A stretch of 64,000 nucleotides of DNA from Nitrospira sp. (GCA_024760525.1 CP060499.1:2997501-3061500), one strand, 5' to 3'. Positions 26,209 through 35,347 are shown, counted from the stretch's first letter. Notes: generated by a model not told the origin, from the letters alone. Translations and numbers: made by a program.

Positions 26209-27531
26209 ATGACGGTGGAGGAATGGCCGTATCGCCTGCTGGCGTGTATCGGATTCATGACGATCGCATTGCTGGCTTGGCTGACGGGGAAGCGCAGTCG
26301 GCTGAACTGGACGACCATTGGCGGCAGCGCGGTCTTGGCCTGGGGACTCGGGATCGTGTCCTTTTGGTTTCCGGGCTCCCGCTGGTTCTGGAGCATCATC
26401 AACGATATGGTGGTCGCCGTGCTCCACGCCTCGCAAAAGGGCACGCTCTTCCTACTCGGTCCGCTCGCGCTCGACCCAGGCCAGCGTCTCTCGGACGGTA
26501 CAACCTCGGTGGGCTTTATTCTGGCTGCACAAGCACTGCCGGCAGTCGTGTTCTTTGCCGCCTTGATGGCCGGTCTGTACTATTTGGGCGTCATGCAAGC
26601 GATCGTGGGTCTGTTTGCCCGGCTCTTCTACCGGACCATGGGCCTATCGGGGGCCGAGTCTCTGTCCGGCGCAGCGAATATCTTCGTCGGCATCGAGGCG
26701 GGCTTGATTGTTCGTCCCTACCTTACAGCCATGACGCAATCGGAACTGCTCTTGGTGCTGACGTGCATGATGGCGACCGTGGCGAGCACGGTCATGGGCA
26801 TCTACGTGTCGGCTCTGCAACATGTGGCGCCTCAGATCGCAGGGCATCTGATTTCTGCGTCAGTGATTTCTATTCCTTGCGCGGTACTCATCAGTAAACT
26901 CACGTGGCCCGAAGATGGACAGCCCGTGACGCTGGGCGGCGTGCCTGCTGTGCCCACCGACCGGAACCCATCGCCTTTATCCAACGGTGAAACAATCCAG
27001 CCGCCCTCCAACCTCATTGTCGCCTTGATCGATGGGGCGGGGCAGGGAATGAAAATGGCGGTCGGCATTGCCGCGTTGCTGATCGTGTTTCTTGGAGTGG
27101 AAGCGTTGGTCGATCTGGCGCTGGCCCAGCTTCCTGCGATCGGTGGAGTGCCGCTCTCCGCCACACGGGTCCTCGCCTGGCTGACCTGGCCGTTCGCCAT
27201 TCTTCTCGGCCTCCGTCCTGAGGAGTGGCAGATCGGCGCGGACTTGCTGGGGTCGCGGTTTATCGAGACGGAAGTCGCGGCCTATTTCAAGCTAGCCGCG
27301 GTGCAATCCGCGTCTCCGCCGCCGCTCTCTCCCCGGTCCCTCACAGCCATGACCTATGCCCTCTGCGGATTCGTGCATGTGGCGAGCATGGGCATCTTTG
27401 TCGGCGGCATCTCCGCATTGGTGCCGCATCGGGCAAAAGATATCTCGGTGCTGGGACTACGCGCGTTGTGGACTGCCTATTTGACGACGTTGCTGACTGG
27501 GTGTATTGCCGGAGTCCTCGCATCTTCATAG
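26209..27531 (+). CDS. CNT-like nucleoside transporter with altered substrate motif
   Basis: A 440-residue membrane protein related to concentrative nucleoside transporters (NupC). The family region is clear: GAESLSGAANIFVG, then VRPYL-AMTQSELL and MMATVASTVMGIYV. The usual GQTEAPLL motif, which contacts the nucleoside, reads GIEAGLIV here, with Gln-Thr and Pro lost. It also has a long N-terminal part with two extra helices and a polar loop around residues 245-265. The start follows GGAAGGAGG. It may carry another substrate or use another ion. Confidence 0.78.
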   Translation: MTVEEWPYRLLACIGFMTIALLAWLTGKRSRLNWTTIGGSAVLAWGLGIVSFWFPGSRWFWSIINDMVVAVLHASQKGTLFLLGPLALDPGQRLSDGTTSVGFILAAQALPAVVFFAALMAGLYYLGVMQAIVGLFARLFYRTMGLSGAESLSGAANIFVGIEAGLIVRPYLTAMTQSELLLVLTCMMATVASTVMGIYVSALQHVAPQIAGHLISASVISIPCAVLISKLTWPEDGQPVTLGGVPAVPTDRNPSPLSNGETIQPPSNLIVALIDGAGQGMKMAVGIAALLIVFLGVEALVDLALAQLPAIGGVPLSATRVLAWLTWPFAILLGLRPEEWQIGADLLGSRFIETEVAAYFKLAAVQSASPPPLSPRSLTAMTYALCGFVHVASMGIFVGGISALVPHRAKDISVLGLRALWTAYLTTLLTGCIAGVLASS

Positions 27532-27603
27532 AAAGTGGCGCTCAGCGATCCATCCCCTTCCCAACGGACGAACCGTGTTCACAGGAGCCGCCGCGCTCAC
27601 AGT

Positions 27604-27623
27604 ACCAACGCATGAATGATCCG
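27604..27623 (-). repeat. Short fragment matching the DUF2127 gene
   Basis: This 20-base stretch matches 24994-25013 of the DUF2127 gene at 19 of 20 positions, and 28256-28275 at 18 of 20. It lies just before the ParE-type toxin-antitoxin pair, while the longer degenerate copy lies just after it. It may be the other side of a broken copy; chance is possible at this length. Confidence 0.4.
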
Positions 27624-27717
27624 AGAACATGAGGCCTAGTAGCTTGTAAAACGGGGGGCTTACCGCTATCCTTGTAACTGTCGCCAGTAGAAATCGACGT
27701 CTCTCTAAGAGGTGATC

Positions 27718-27903
27718 ATGCCCTCCGCAAAAGAACAAATCGCCAAGATTCTTCAAGATCAGCCGGATGACAGCTCCTATGATGAGCTTCTACGAGAATT
27801 AGCGTTCGCAAGAATGATCGAGAGGGGACTTGCTGACTCTGACGCAGGAAAGACAGTCAGCCATGAAGAGATGGGACGCCGCATCAAGACATGGCAGAGG
27901 TGA
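27718..27903 (+). CDS. Antitoxin of a RelE/ParE-type pair
   Basis: A 61-residue acidic protein (SAKEQIAKILQDQPDDSSYDELL...), the common layout of antitoxins paired with ParE/RelE-like toxins, ending VSHEEMGRRIKTWQR. Start chosen at 27718, just after AAGAGGTGATC; the frame extends two codons further to a GTG. It overlaps the toxin by 13 bases. Confidence 0.8.
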   Translation: MPSAKEQIAKILQDQPDDSSYDELLRELAFARMIERGLADSDAGKTVSHEEMGRRIKTWQR

Positions 27904-28187
27904 CATGGACCGCCGAAGCCGAACGATGGCTGCGTGACATTTACGACTACATCGCACTTGATAATCCATCCGCTGCCGCCCGAACTATCGAAACCATCTA
28001 TCTGAAAGCCGAAATCCTTCGAGAATTTCCAGAATCAGGATACCGCTACTGGCAGAAGCCAGACCGACACATCCGTATTCTGCTTCACGGACATTATCGT
28101 ATCGCTTACCTGATCAAGAACTCAGACGCGATCGACATCATCGGCGTCTTCCATGGGGCACTCAATATCGACCGATATCTACCCTAG
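27891..28187 (+). CDS. RelE/ParE family toxin
   Basis: A 98-residue toxin with the family pattern: VTWTAEAERWLRDIYDYIA at the start, SAAARTIETI, then FPESGYRYW and the strand HYRIAYLI, ending IDIIGVFHGA. Whether it hits ribosome-bound mRNA or gyrase cannot be read from sequence. The ORF overlaps the antitoxin end, so the pair is co-translated. Confidence 0.88.
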   Translation: MAEVTWTAEAERWLRDIYDYIALDNPSAAARTIETIYLKAEILREFPESGYRYWQKPDRHIRILLHGHYRIAYLIKNSDAIDIIGVFHGALNIDRYLP

Positions 28188-28189
28188 GA

Positions 28190-28446
28190 CCCGCACCGAT
28201 CAGCCTGCGCCCCGCCATGAGGACACTGTGCGGCTGCAAGGCCTCTACTTTCAGCACCAGCGCATGAATAATCCGGGAGTCGGCATTCAGATGTAGCGCT
28301 TCAATCAAACACAAGAACAGCGTCGCAATGTCCGCACGCATTAATTTCGGCAAGCCTAACCCAGCCGACAGCAAGAGCTGCGCCTTTCACGAGCTCGAAC
28401 ACAGCAATCGCGTCGAGACCGGTCCGGTGAGGGCGAAGCGTCATCG
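28190..28446 (-). pseudogene. Degenerate partial copy of the DUF2127 gene
   Basis: Read on the minus strand, the first 260 bases of the DUF2127 gene at 24693-25181 are repeated here with clear base-level similarity (for example the start codon context TGACGCTTCGCCC, and the region around GCATGAATAATCC). Small indels break the frame, and the 3' half is missing, cut at the end of the RelE/ParE toxin gene. It is a remnant, not a gene. Confidence 0.85.
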
Positions 28447-28565
28447 TGGGAAGAAACTATTACCCTAAGGTATGCTAAATTGCTCTTCGACCGATTACTC
28501 TTCCTAGCAGATCATGGACCGTAATCCTCCCCAAAGAGTAGAATGCGGACTCTTTTGCAATTATA

Positions 28566-29204
28566 TTGCCCTATCTCTCTAGCAAGGACATTGTCAAAGT
28601 GGCCTTACCCCCTCAAGATCAAGATCGAATTACGCACATCTTTTTCCCGCATGTCGAATCCAAGATGCGAGAGGCAAATTCTGCGGAACGTCGTTTTGTT
28701 TACTACACTACGGCGGATACTGCGGCGAAGATCCTTGCGAGCAAGCAAATCTGGCTACGAAACACAGCCGTGATGAACGACTACTCTGAAGTTCAGTATG
28801 GATTCAACTGTCTCAACAGTGCATACAGCAATGAGCCTGGCAAGAACTTTAATAGAGCACTTGACGTCTGTTTCCCAGGGTTGGCTGCGGAAGTTAAGGA
28901 TCTTTATATTAGCTCCTTGCCTATCATTTCCGAAGATACGTACCTCACCTGCTTGTCCGAGCACCTATCCAATGAAGATCAACATGGACGCCTTTCAATG
29001 TGGAGAGCATACGGTGGTAGTGCCGGGATCGCCATTGTCATCAATGGCGCAGTTATGTTCGCTAATACGAAGGTCTTAAAAGTGATCTCAAGCCCTGTGG
29101 CTTATGAACAGCACTGGCCCCATCGAACCGCTTCATCCTCAGATGCGCTGCTAGGTTCTACTTGCACAAGCAAGATTCTGGGCAGGCACATGATCTTCTC
29201 TTGA
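28566..29204 (+). pseudogene. DUF2971 protein, probably truncated
   Basis: The first about 185 residues follow DUF2971: FVYYTTADTAAKILASKQIWL, then NDYSEVQYG, DTYLTCLSEH and GRLSMWRAYGG. DUF2971 proteins usually run 280-350 residues; this one loses similarity after about residue 190 (VAYEQHW) and ends in 20 low-quality residues. The downstream open frame begins in the same place, so a deletion or frameshift probably joined two genes. DUF2971 function is unknown; such genes often sit in accessory regions. Confidence 0.65.
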
Positions 29205-30133
29205 GAGCAGCTGCGACGAAAAGAGACCCTTGGCTTGTTGCAGCAGAAATTGCTGTAGCGAGTGCAGCAGGACGAACTCCAAAATTTGTCAAGACAGCTA
29301 GAGAGCTCATAGAGTCCAAGAAATTCCATCCCGCCCACATCGCAGAACTGGCCAGTGCACTTGGCACCCTCGAACTCGAATCAGGGAAAGTCCGGTTAAT
29401 GAAACAACTGTTCCGCAAGGCCCTTGAAAGTCCTACTGAAAACTCTGTCGCGCAGGCAGCCTGGATATCAAGAAGGATAGGAAATTGGGGATTTGAGACC
29501 AAACTACTTGAAGCGCCTCGTTCGTATGAGGCTTGTGCGTGGACGAGTATTATGCAGCAAGGATGGCAGGATAGTTTGTCAGCTGCCGAGTTCTGGCTAT
29601 CTGATGAGCCCTTTGCCAAACGGCCTACAGTTTTTGGTTCTTGGGTTGCACTGACTATGGCTCCTGATTTTGCAAAGGCAGAGCGTATTGCCCAGCACGG
29701 ACTCAATAGACACAAGGACGACTTTCTTCTCCTAAACAATGTCGTTGTAGCATTAACCTACCAAGGACGTTACGACGATGCGATGACGTATTTTGAGAGA
29801 ATTTCTGTCAGTGAATCTGAAGGACCCCACAGAGCTACCTACCTTGCTACAAATGGACTGCTAACATTTCGTCTTGGTGTTCCAGATGAAGGTCGAAGGC
29901 TGTATCGGATGGCAGTAAATGAGGCAAAGAAAAAGAGCCAAACGTTGTTGGCAGTGTGGGCATTGTTACATCTTGCCAAGGAAGAGTATCGGATAGCTCC
30001 TATCAAAGGTGATGAAGTACTAAAGGAGGCGCGCGCTGAGTTTCCAAAACTACTAGATGCAGAACAAGCAATGGCGTCTCGACTAATTCAGACGATTGAG
30101 GCTGAACGTAGCGTTAGCAGCCTTTCCTCATAA
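29107..30133 (+). pseudogene. C-terminal part of a TPR-like protein
   Basis: A frame of about 320 residues with helical repeat pattern (DAMTYFERI, LATNGLLTFRLG, AWALLHLAKEEY). There is no convincing start: the first candidate is a TTG at 29162 without a ribosome site, and the frame is open back to a stop near 29105, overlapping the end of the DUF2971 frame. It is best read as the C-terminal remnant of a larger protein, joined to the DUF2971 gene by a deletion near 29110-29160. Confidence 0.6.
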
Positions 30134-30162
30134 ACAATGGTTGTTGACGTCTTCTAATTGCT

Positions 30163-30459
30163 TCAAACAGCTGGACAAACCTCAATGGTCAGGCGAACCG
30201 TCGCGCCAAGTCGAGCAAGCATATCGATAAGCGCGTCGGTACTGAAGAGATCGATACGCCCCCGGAGGAGATCGCTGACGCGCGGCTGAGTCACACCGAG
30301 TGTCTTGGCGGCAGCCTTCTGTTTGAGGCCGCGAGCTGCAATGAGTTTCTGCACTTGGATCATGAGGTCCGCTCGGACCAGCAAATGTTCGGCCTCCCCT
30401 CGGCAAAATCCCAGATCACAAAAGACATTTCCCTTCGATGGTATGATCTTTACCTTCAT
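30163..30459 (-). CDS. Solitary XRE-family (HigA-like) regulator
   Basis: A 98-residue protein whose C-terminal 65 residues form a helix-turn-helix: MIQVQKLIAARGLKQ, AAAKTLGVTQPRVSDLLRG. This type usually follows a HigB-like toxin gene; none is next to it here (the upstream gene is a TPR lipoprotein, 33 bases away, and downstream is the TPR remnant). It may be an orphan antitoxin. The N-terminal 33 residues include two Cys (FCDLGFC) of unknown use. Confidence 0.8.
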   Translation of the reverse strand: MKVKIIPSKGNVFCDLGFCRGEAEHLLVRADLMIQVQKLIAARGLKQKAAAKTLGVTQPRVSDLLRGRIDLFSTDALIDMLARLGATVRLTIEVCPAV

Positions 30460-30491
30460 GACTCGTTAACTTTCTCGGACCCTTCTCCCAC

Positions 30492-31388
30492 TCAACACTT
30501 CGAACTATCCATCCGGCAGGCTTCGGCGCGGCTGTCGAATCCTGAATTCCGGAGACTGTCGATGACCCGTTGCTGCCGTTCCATCTCTTGATCGTAGGTC
30601 GTTTTCCCGCCGCCGCCTGAATCGTACCCGCCGCCCCCTCCCCTTCGCGGCTGCCTAGCATGTAGCACCTTGTTCACTTCCGTTTCATAGTATCCGCGCG
30701 TTTGGGGATCGGGATCCTTCTGGTAACAGGTATTCAGAAATTGCTGGCCCTCCTGATCGTGGCCAAGGGCATAGTGGGCGAAGCCGACGTTACAGTAGGC
30801 GTTGGGGGTCTCCGGGGCGAGCTTCAGGACGATTTCTGAATCTTGGAGCGCCTGTTGATACTGTTCGAGATGGCTATAGGCTTGGGCGCGGTAGAGATAG
30901 GCGCCGACGTGGTCGGCATCGAGCTTGATCGCCTCGGTGAAATCGTTCAGCGCCTCCCGGTGCTTCGCTCCCCGAAACTCCCGCAGGTAGGTCAGCCCTC
31001 GTCCATAATAGGCGTCGGCGGTGGGACGGAGGTCAATCGCGACGCTGTAGTCTTGAAGAGCCTGCGGAATTTGGCCGAGCATCTTCAGGGATTTGCCCCG
31101 GACGAGGTGCGCCTCGGCCTGTTTCGGTTCGCGCCGGAGAACGTCGCTCGCATCCTGTACGGCTTGAACATAGTTTCCAAGGAAGTACTGACAGCGGGCG
31201 CGGCCGAGAAGCGCCGGGGTGTTGTCCCGGTTCTTGCTGAGCAGGGCACTGAGGGATTGAAGCGCTTGCGGGTTCCCGGCAGCATTGGCTTCGCAATGCG
31301 GCGCACTGAAGGACTCACCACAGGCCGCAATGAAACTCACGCCGATCAGTGCGACAATCAGACCTGCGATTCGACCGACTCCCCTCAT
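30492..31388 (-). CDS. TPR-repeat lipoprotein
   Basis: A 298-residue protein with signal peptide and lipobox (FIAAC, Cys at about residue 23), then five or six TPR units (residues 40-235), and a Gly-rich linker (GGGGGYDSGGGG) before a short helical C-terminus with two Cys. It would sit on a membrane facing the periplasm and bind partners. No specific function is visible. Confidence 0.82.
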   Translation of the reverse strand: MRGVGRIAGLIVALIGVSFIAACGESFSAPHCEANAAGNPQALQSLSALLSKNRDNTPALLGRARCQYFLGNYVQAVQDASDVLRREPKQAEAHLVRGKSLKMLGQIPQALQDYSVAIDLRPTADAYYGRGLTYLREFRGAKHREALNDFTEAIKLDADHVGAYLYRAQAYSHLEQYQQALQDSEIVLKLAPETPNAYCNVGFAHYALGHDQEGQQFLNTCYQKDPDPQTRGYYETEVNKVLHARQPRRGGGGGYDSGGGGKTTYDQEMERQQRVIDSLRNSGFDSRAEACRMDSSKC

Positions 31389-31507
31389 GCGCCCTCCCAG
31401 GACCGGCGCATTATCAGCCGCGTAGAGAATGGCGTCAAGAATAGTGGTGCTGGGTGGACTTCACCCTATAAGATGGAAGGGCACCCAGAGAGTGGTGGTG
31501 GCACCCG

Positions 31508-31720
31508 CTAGGCGGAGACTTCGATGTATTCCACTTGGCTGCTGGGTGGAGGAATGGGTAGGCTGTCTGCACGAAGGCCTTCCAGATGGAATTCGATAGC
31601 CTCGCGGGTCATGACTTCCGTTTCTTCAATCGTCGCTCCAGTTGCCACGCACCCCGGCAAGTCCGGCACATAGGCGGCATAGTTCTGAGGAGCTTTTTCC
31701 ATCACAATCGCATAGCGCAT
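31508..31720 (-). CDS. hicB: HicB-like antitoxin
   Basis: A 70-residue HicB with the partial RNase H fold pattern: MRYAIVMEKAPQNYAAYVPDLPGCVATG, TIEETEVMTREAIEFHL. It lacks a C-terminal DNA-binding extension. Just upstream on the same strand lies a broken hicA, so the antitoxin may now stand alone. Confidence 0.85.
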   Translation of the reverse strand: MRYAIVMEKAPQNYAAYVPDLPGCVATGATIEETEVMTREAIEFHLEGLRADSLPIPPPSSQVEYIEVSA

Positions 31721-31730
31721 GATAGGTCCT

Positions 31731-31870
31731 CTACTTCTTCCACCCAGCTTGCTTGAAGATGCTGTTCAATGTTCCAGGTGGTAAATCGTCGCTCGGCTTG
31801 CCTGCGACCGTCACCTATATATCATGGGCAGGCATGAGCCAGGAAAGTAAATGCAGGCCATTGCCGTTCA
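31731..31870 (-). pseudogene. hicA: Degraded hicA toxin remnant
   Basis: The last 27 codons of a HicA are readable on the minus strand (VTVAGKPSDD, LPPGTLNSIFKQAGWKK, stop at 31731), the family's C-terminal strand and PGTL-SI-KQAG helix. A TAG stands directly before this stretch at about 31815, and the preceding piece (LLSWLMPAHDI) continues in another frame. The N-terminal half, with the catalytic His, is missing. It starts ten bases before hicB in the usual hicA-hicB order. Confidence 0.75.
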
Positions 31871-31914
31871 GCTTCGGAATTCGGATTGAATAAATGTGCT
31901 GAGCGAAAGACACA

Positions 31915-33171
31915 CTACCCGACTGAAAGGTGCTCTCCCTCCACGCGTCGGCGAAACCACACGCTGGATGTCGCGAGGGCAAGCAGAACTGCGCCGATGC
32001 CGACCAGACTCACGGACTCGCTGGATACATCAATGAGCCACCCGAAGAACGTCATGCCCGCCATTGATGTGGCCGTGGCCATCGCCGTGTAGAGCGCCAT
32101 GACCCGCCCCACCATGTGGGCGGGTGAGATTTCTTGGATGATTCCCCAAGCGATCGGTGTCCAGGTCCCCAACCCCATCCCAACCAACACCACGAGCAGG
32201 GTGGCCACCACGATGTTCGACGTCCAGACCAGCCCGCACAACGCTAACCCCCCGACGACACTCGACCACGTGATGATCGAGATCCGGCGCCGAAGATCCC
32301 ATTCGGTGAACCTCACGAGACAGAGCGATATGAGCAGGAAGCCCACGCCGAGCCAAGACCAGAGGTATCCCACCTCTATCGGACCGAGTGAAAGGAGCGC
32401 CTTTCCGAACACCGGAAACAGTGTGGTGAACGCTCCGCTGCCAAACGTGTAGAGCGAGGCCAATAGGATCAACACCAGAATGGTGCGCCGAGATATCAGC
32501 GTATAGCGAATACCGTCCAACAGATCCTGAATCGCCGTGGTTCGTGGTCTCGCCGACGGAGCAGTCGTCATCCCTGCTGAAAGTCGAAGCGGGAACAGGA
32601 ATGCCGCGGACGCCAGATAGGTCACCGCATTGAGACAGAGCACATCCTGAGACCCGGTAAAGGCAATCCCCAGCCCGCTGATGACCGGGCCGATGACGAT
32701 GCCGAGGCTCGTTGTGCCTTGGAGGAGGGCATTGGCGGCCGTCAACTGTGCTTTCTTCACCATGAACGGCACCGACGAGGACAGTGTCGGCACGAACATG
32801 GCGGTGGCAATCCCGTAAAGGAACGTCAGCACGTAGAGCGATTGGATGGTAAACGATTCGACGGATACCCAACAGGGGATCAAGCCGATCAAGAGGGCTC
32901 TGGCCAGGTCGCTGCCGATCAGGATGGCCTTCTTGGGCAATCGATCGACCACCACACCGATCACGGGTCCGAAGACGATCGGGGGCAATGTTTGCATGAG
33001 GCCGATGACCGTCGTCTTCAGCGCCGAACCGGTGATGGAATAGACAAACCACAAGAGAGCCAACTTGCTGACACCGTCGGCCACCTGCGACAGCACCTGG
33101 CTCCACCACACCAGACTGAAATCGCGCGTGAGGAGCCATTGTCTGCGACGGATGATTGGACGTTCCGTCAT
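31915..33171 (-). CDS. MFS exporter (DHA3/EntS-like), second of a tandem pair
   Basis: A 418-residue 12-helix transporter. Family marks: RDFSLVWWSQVLSQVADGVSKLALLW at helix 1, then GPVIGVVVDRLPKK in the loop 2-3 signature. The layout fits the MFS_3 group, which exports macrolides or siderophores such as enterobactin. It is clearly paralogous to the gene at 33276-34595. Substrate is not readable. Confidence 0.85.
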   Translation of the reverse strand: MTERPIIRRRQWLLTRDFSLVWWSQVLSQVADGVSKLALLWFVYSITGSALKTTVIGLMQTLPPIVFGPVIGVVVDRLPKKAILIGSDLARALLIGLIPCWVSVESFTIQSLYVLTFLYGIATAMFVPTLSSSVPFMVKKAQLTAANALLQGTTSLGIVIGPVISGLGIAFTGSQDVLCLNAVTYLASAAFLFPLRLSAGMTTAPSARPRTTAIQDLLDGIRYTLISRRTILVLILLASLYTFGSGAFTTLFPVFGKALLSLGPIEVGYLWSWLGVGFLLISLCLVRFTEWDLRRRISIITWSSVVGGLALCGLVWTSNIVVATLLVVLVGMGLGTWTPIAWGIIQEISPAHMVGRVMALYTAMATATSMAGMTFFGWLIDVSSESVSLVGIGAVLLALATSSVWFRRRVEGEHLSVG

Positions 33172-33275
33172 ACGCGACTACTCTTCCTCCTGATCAATCG
33201 TAAAGGTTATATCGGAATGAGGCAGACAAGAAAGGCGGGCAGAACGATTGGACGCCGCGCAACCTGACTCAACGT

Positions 33276-34595
33276 TTAGGCTGGAGCCCGTTGAGTCATC
33301 ATTGCCCGGCGCATGAACCGGATCGCAACGGCTGCCGTCAATAACAGAACCAACCCAAGTCCGATAAGGCTTTGCGCCGGGCCGACGGTCTCCGCAATCC
33401 ATCCAAAGCCGGTCATCCCGGCCATCGCGGTAGCCATCGATCCCGTGCTGAACGTCGTGAGCACGCGTCCCATCAAGTGTTCCGGAGTGATCTCTTGAAG
33501 CAACGCCCATACGACGGGATTCATGATCGCCGTGCTCCCACCGACTACAACCACCACCGCAGTCGCGACCAGCGGCGTCTCGAGCAGGCTTAGACTGCAG
33601 ACCGCCAGTCCCCCCACCGTCATGCCACGAGCAATGAGGCGCAAACGGCTATGCAGATCTCCCTGGTGCCTCGAGGCAAGCCATGTGGACACCGCCAGCA
33701 TGCCGACCCCGAGACCGGACCAGAGCCAGCCCAGTTGAACCGGACCGACCTGGAGAAACTCTTTCGCATATACCGGCAGAATGAACACAAACGCGCTCGC
33801 ACCCAGATTGTACAAGGCCGAGATTACGACCAGAAGGAACACCGTCGATTGCGTGCCGAAGACGAATCGAAATCCTACAAGCAAATCATCCAGCACGGAG
33901 GCGGACTTGGTGCCGGCCTCTTTATTGATCTTGAGCGTTTCGTGCAACCGCATGGGGATGAGACACAAGGCCGAGACGAGGAAGGTGACCGAATTCACAT
34001 ACAGGACATTCTCCACGCCTATCATTGCGATAAGCACGCCGCTGATGGCCGGTCCCAGTAACAACCCAATGTTATTCGTGCCTTGAATCAAGGCATTCGC
34101 TCTCACCAATTCGGACGGACGAACCAAGCGCGGGACAGCCGACACCAAGGCCGGTCCAAAGATGGTCGAGACGATCGATGTCAGGAAGATCAACACGTAC
34201 AAGCCTTCAAGGGAAAGGAGGTCGAAAGCAAATAGCGCCGGAATGAGAAAGGTCATGACGGCACGAATCAAGTCCACCCACACCATCACGGTCTTCTTCG
34301 GCAGGCGATCGAGAAAGACCCCGATGAGAGGCCCCAACAGCAAGGGTGGGACGGTTTGGAGCAATCCGACGATCGTCACTTTCAGGGCCGAACCGGTGAG
34401 GGTATACACAAACCAGAGTAGAGCGACTTTATTGAGCCCTTCCCCAATTTGAGAGACGACCTGTCCCCACCATAGCAGCCCAAAGTCCCTGGTGCGGATC
34501 AAATACCAGCCCCGACTCTCACGTTCGCCGCCGTCTGCCACGTCCTCGCTCCTGGATAATGCCTGGCTCACCCGCATCGACTTATTTACAATCAC
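33276..34595 (-). CDS. MFS exporter (DHA3/EntS-like), first of a tandem pair
   Basis: A 439-residue transporter with the same landmarks as its neighbour (RDFGLLWWGQVVSQIGEG, KVALLWFVYTLTGSALK, GVFLDRLPKK), showing a tandem duplication. The first about 27 residues are polar and may hold a later true start. The two genes are 104 bases apart. No siderophore or antibiotic synthesis gene is nearby, so the substrate is unknown. Confidence 0.85.
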   Translation of the reverse strand: MIVNKSMRVSQALSRSEDVADGGERESRGWYLIRTRDFGLLWWGQVVSQIGEGLNKVALLWFVYTLTGSALKVTIVGLLQTVPPLLLGPLIGVFLDRLPKKTVMVWVDLIRAVMTFLIPALFAFDLLSLEGLYVLIFLTSIVSTIFGPALVSAVPRLVRPSELVRANALIQGTNNIGLLLGPAISGVLIAMIGVENVLYVNSVTFLVSALCLIPMRLHETLKINKEAGTKSASVLDDLLVGFRFVFGTQSTVFLLVVISALYNLGASAFVFILPVYAKEFLQVGPVQLGWLWSGLGVGMLAVSTWLASRHQGDLHSRLRLIARGMTVGGLAVCSLSLLETPLVATAVVVVVGGSTAIMNPVVWALLQEITPEHLMGRVLTTFSTGSMATAMAGMTGFGWIAETVGPAQSLIGLGLVLLLTAAVAIRFMRRAMMTQRAPA

Positions 34596-34741
34596 AATAA
34601 TGCCTATCGATGAGAAGGGAAGACTCGGAAAGATCCTAGTCGGGTTCGGACAAAAATCCGGCTCGCAAAGGACTTTTGTCCAATGAGACAGTCACGGTGC
34701 GTGGTCGTAGCAGAGACGCTGGGACTTCTTGTCAGGTAACC

Positions 34742-35347
34742 CTAGAAGAGCTTCGTGGAGATTCCGATAAACGGCAGGATGTAATTGAGCCCACGATTCG
34801 GGCTACCCGTATCGGCATTGGAAATGTGGCTGAACCGGACTCCGGCGTTGAGCGACCATCGTGCGGTCAGCTCCCAGTTTGCGCCCGTGCCGCCCCAGAC
34901 CAGAAAATTGAAATCCGTTCCTTGTTCGGGAATACGGCCGTTGAAATTCGTCCAGAGCGGACCACCGCCGCCCTCGACATAGGGCTTCAGCCGGCCAAAC
35001 GAGGTGAACGTATAGGCGATCTTGGGCGTCACTCCCACACCATACGCGCCGGTCGGTTGGGTGATCCCCAGCAGCGCCAACTCGGCCCCAAGCGCAATCG
35101 AGCCGCTCCACCACCCGTCGCCGATCGTATCGGTCAACGCGATTTGCCACGAGGGATGGACGGCCAACCCGTTCAACTTCGACGATTGCGCATCCATCAG
35201 TCGAACCGGGAGCATTCCACCGACCACGAACCCGACCGTCTGTTTTCTATCCGTCGTCGGAGATGGTTCTTCCGCTGAAACCGGTGACAGCCAGGCCAGG
35301 CCCACACACAACGACAGTGCCGCGGCGCGAATGGGATGAATGGACAT
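34742..35347 (-). CDS. PagL-like lipid A 3-O-deacylase / acyloxyacyl hydrolase
   Basis: A 201-residue outer-membrane beta-barrel with signal peptide (ending VSA-EEP) and C-terminal Phe. The PagL active-site stretch is present as RFSHISNAD (His and Ser about residue 174-176), followed by GLNY. PagL removes a 3-O acyl chain from lipid A. Early strands are rich in aromatic and Gly residues as expected of a barrel. Confidence 0.8.
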   Translation of the reverse strand: MSIHPIRAAALSLCVGLAWLSPVSAEEPSPTTDRKQTVGFVVGGMLPVRLMDAQSSKLNGLAVHPSWQIALTDTIGDGWWSGSIALGAELALLGITQPTGAYGVGVTPKIAYTFTSFGRLKPYVEGGGGPLWTNFNGRIPEQGTDFNFLVWGGTGANWELTARWSLNAGVRFSHISNADTGSPNRGLNYILPFIGISTKLF

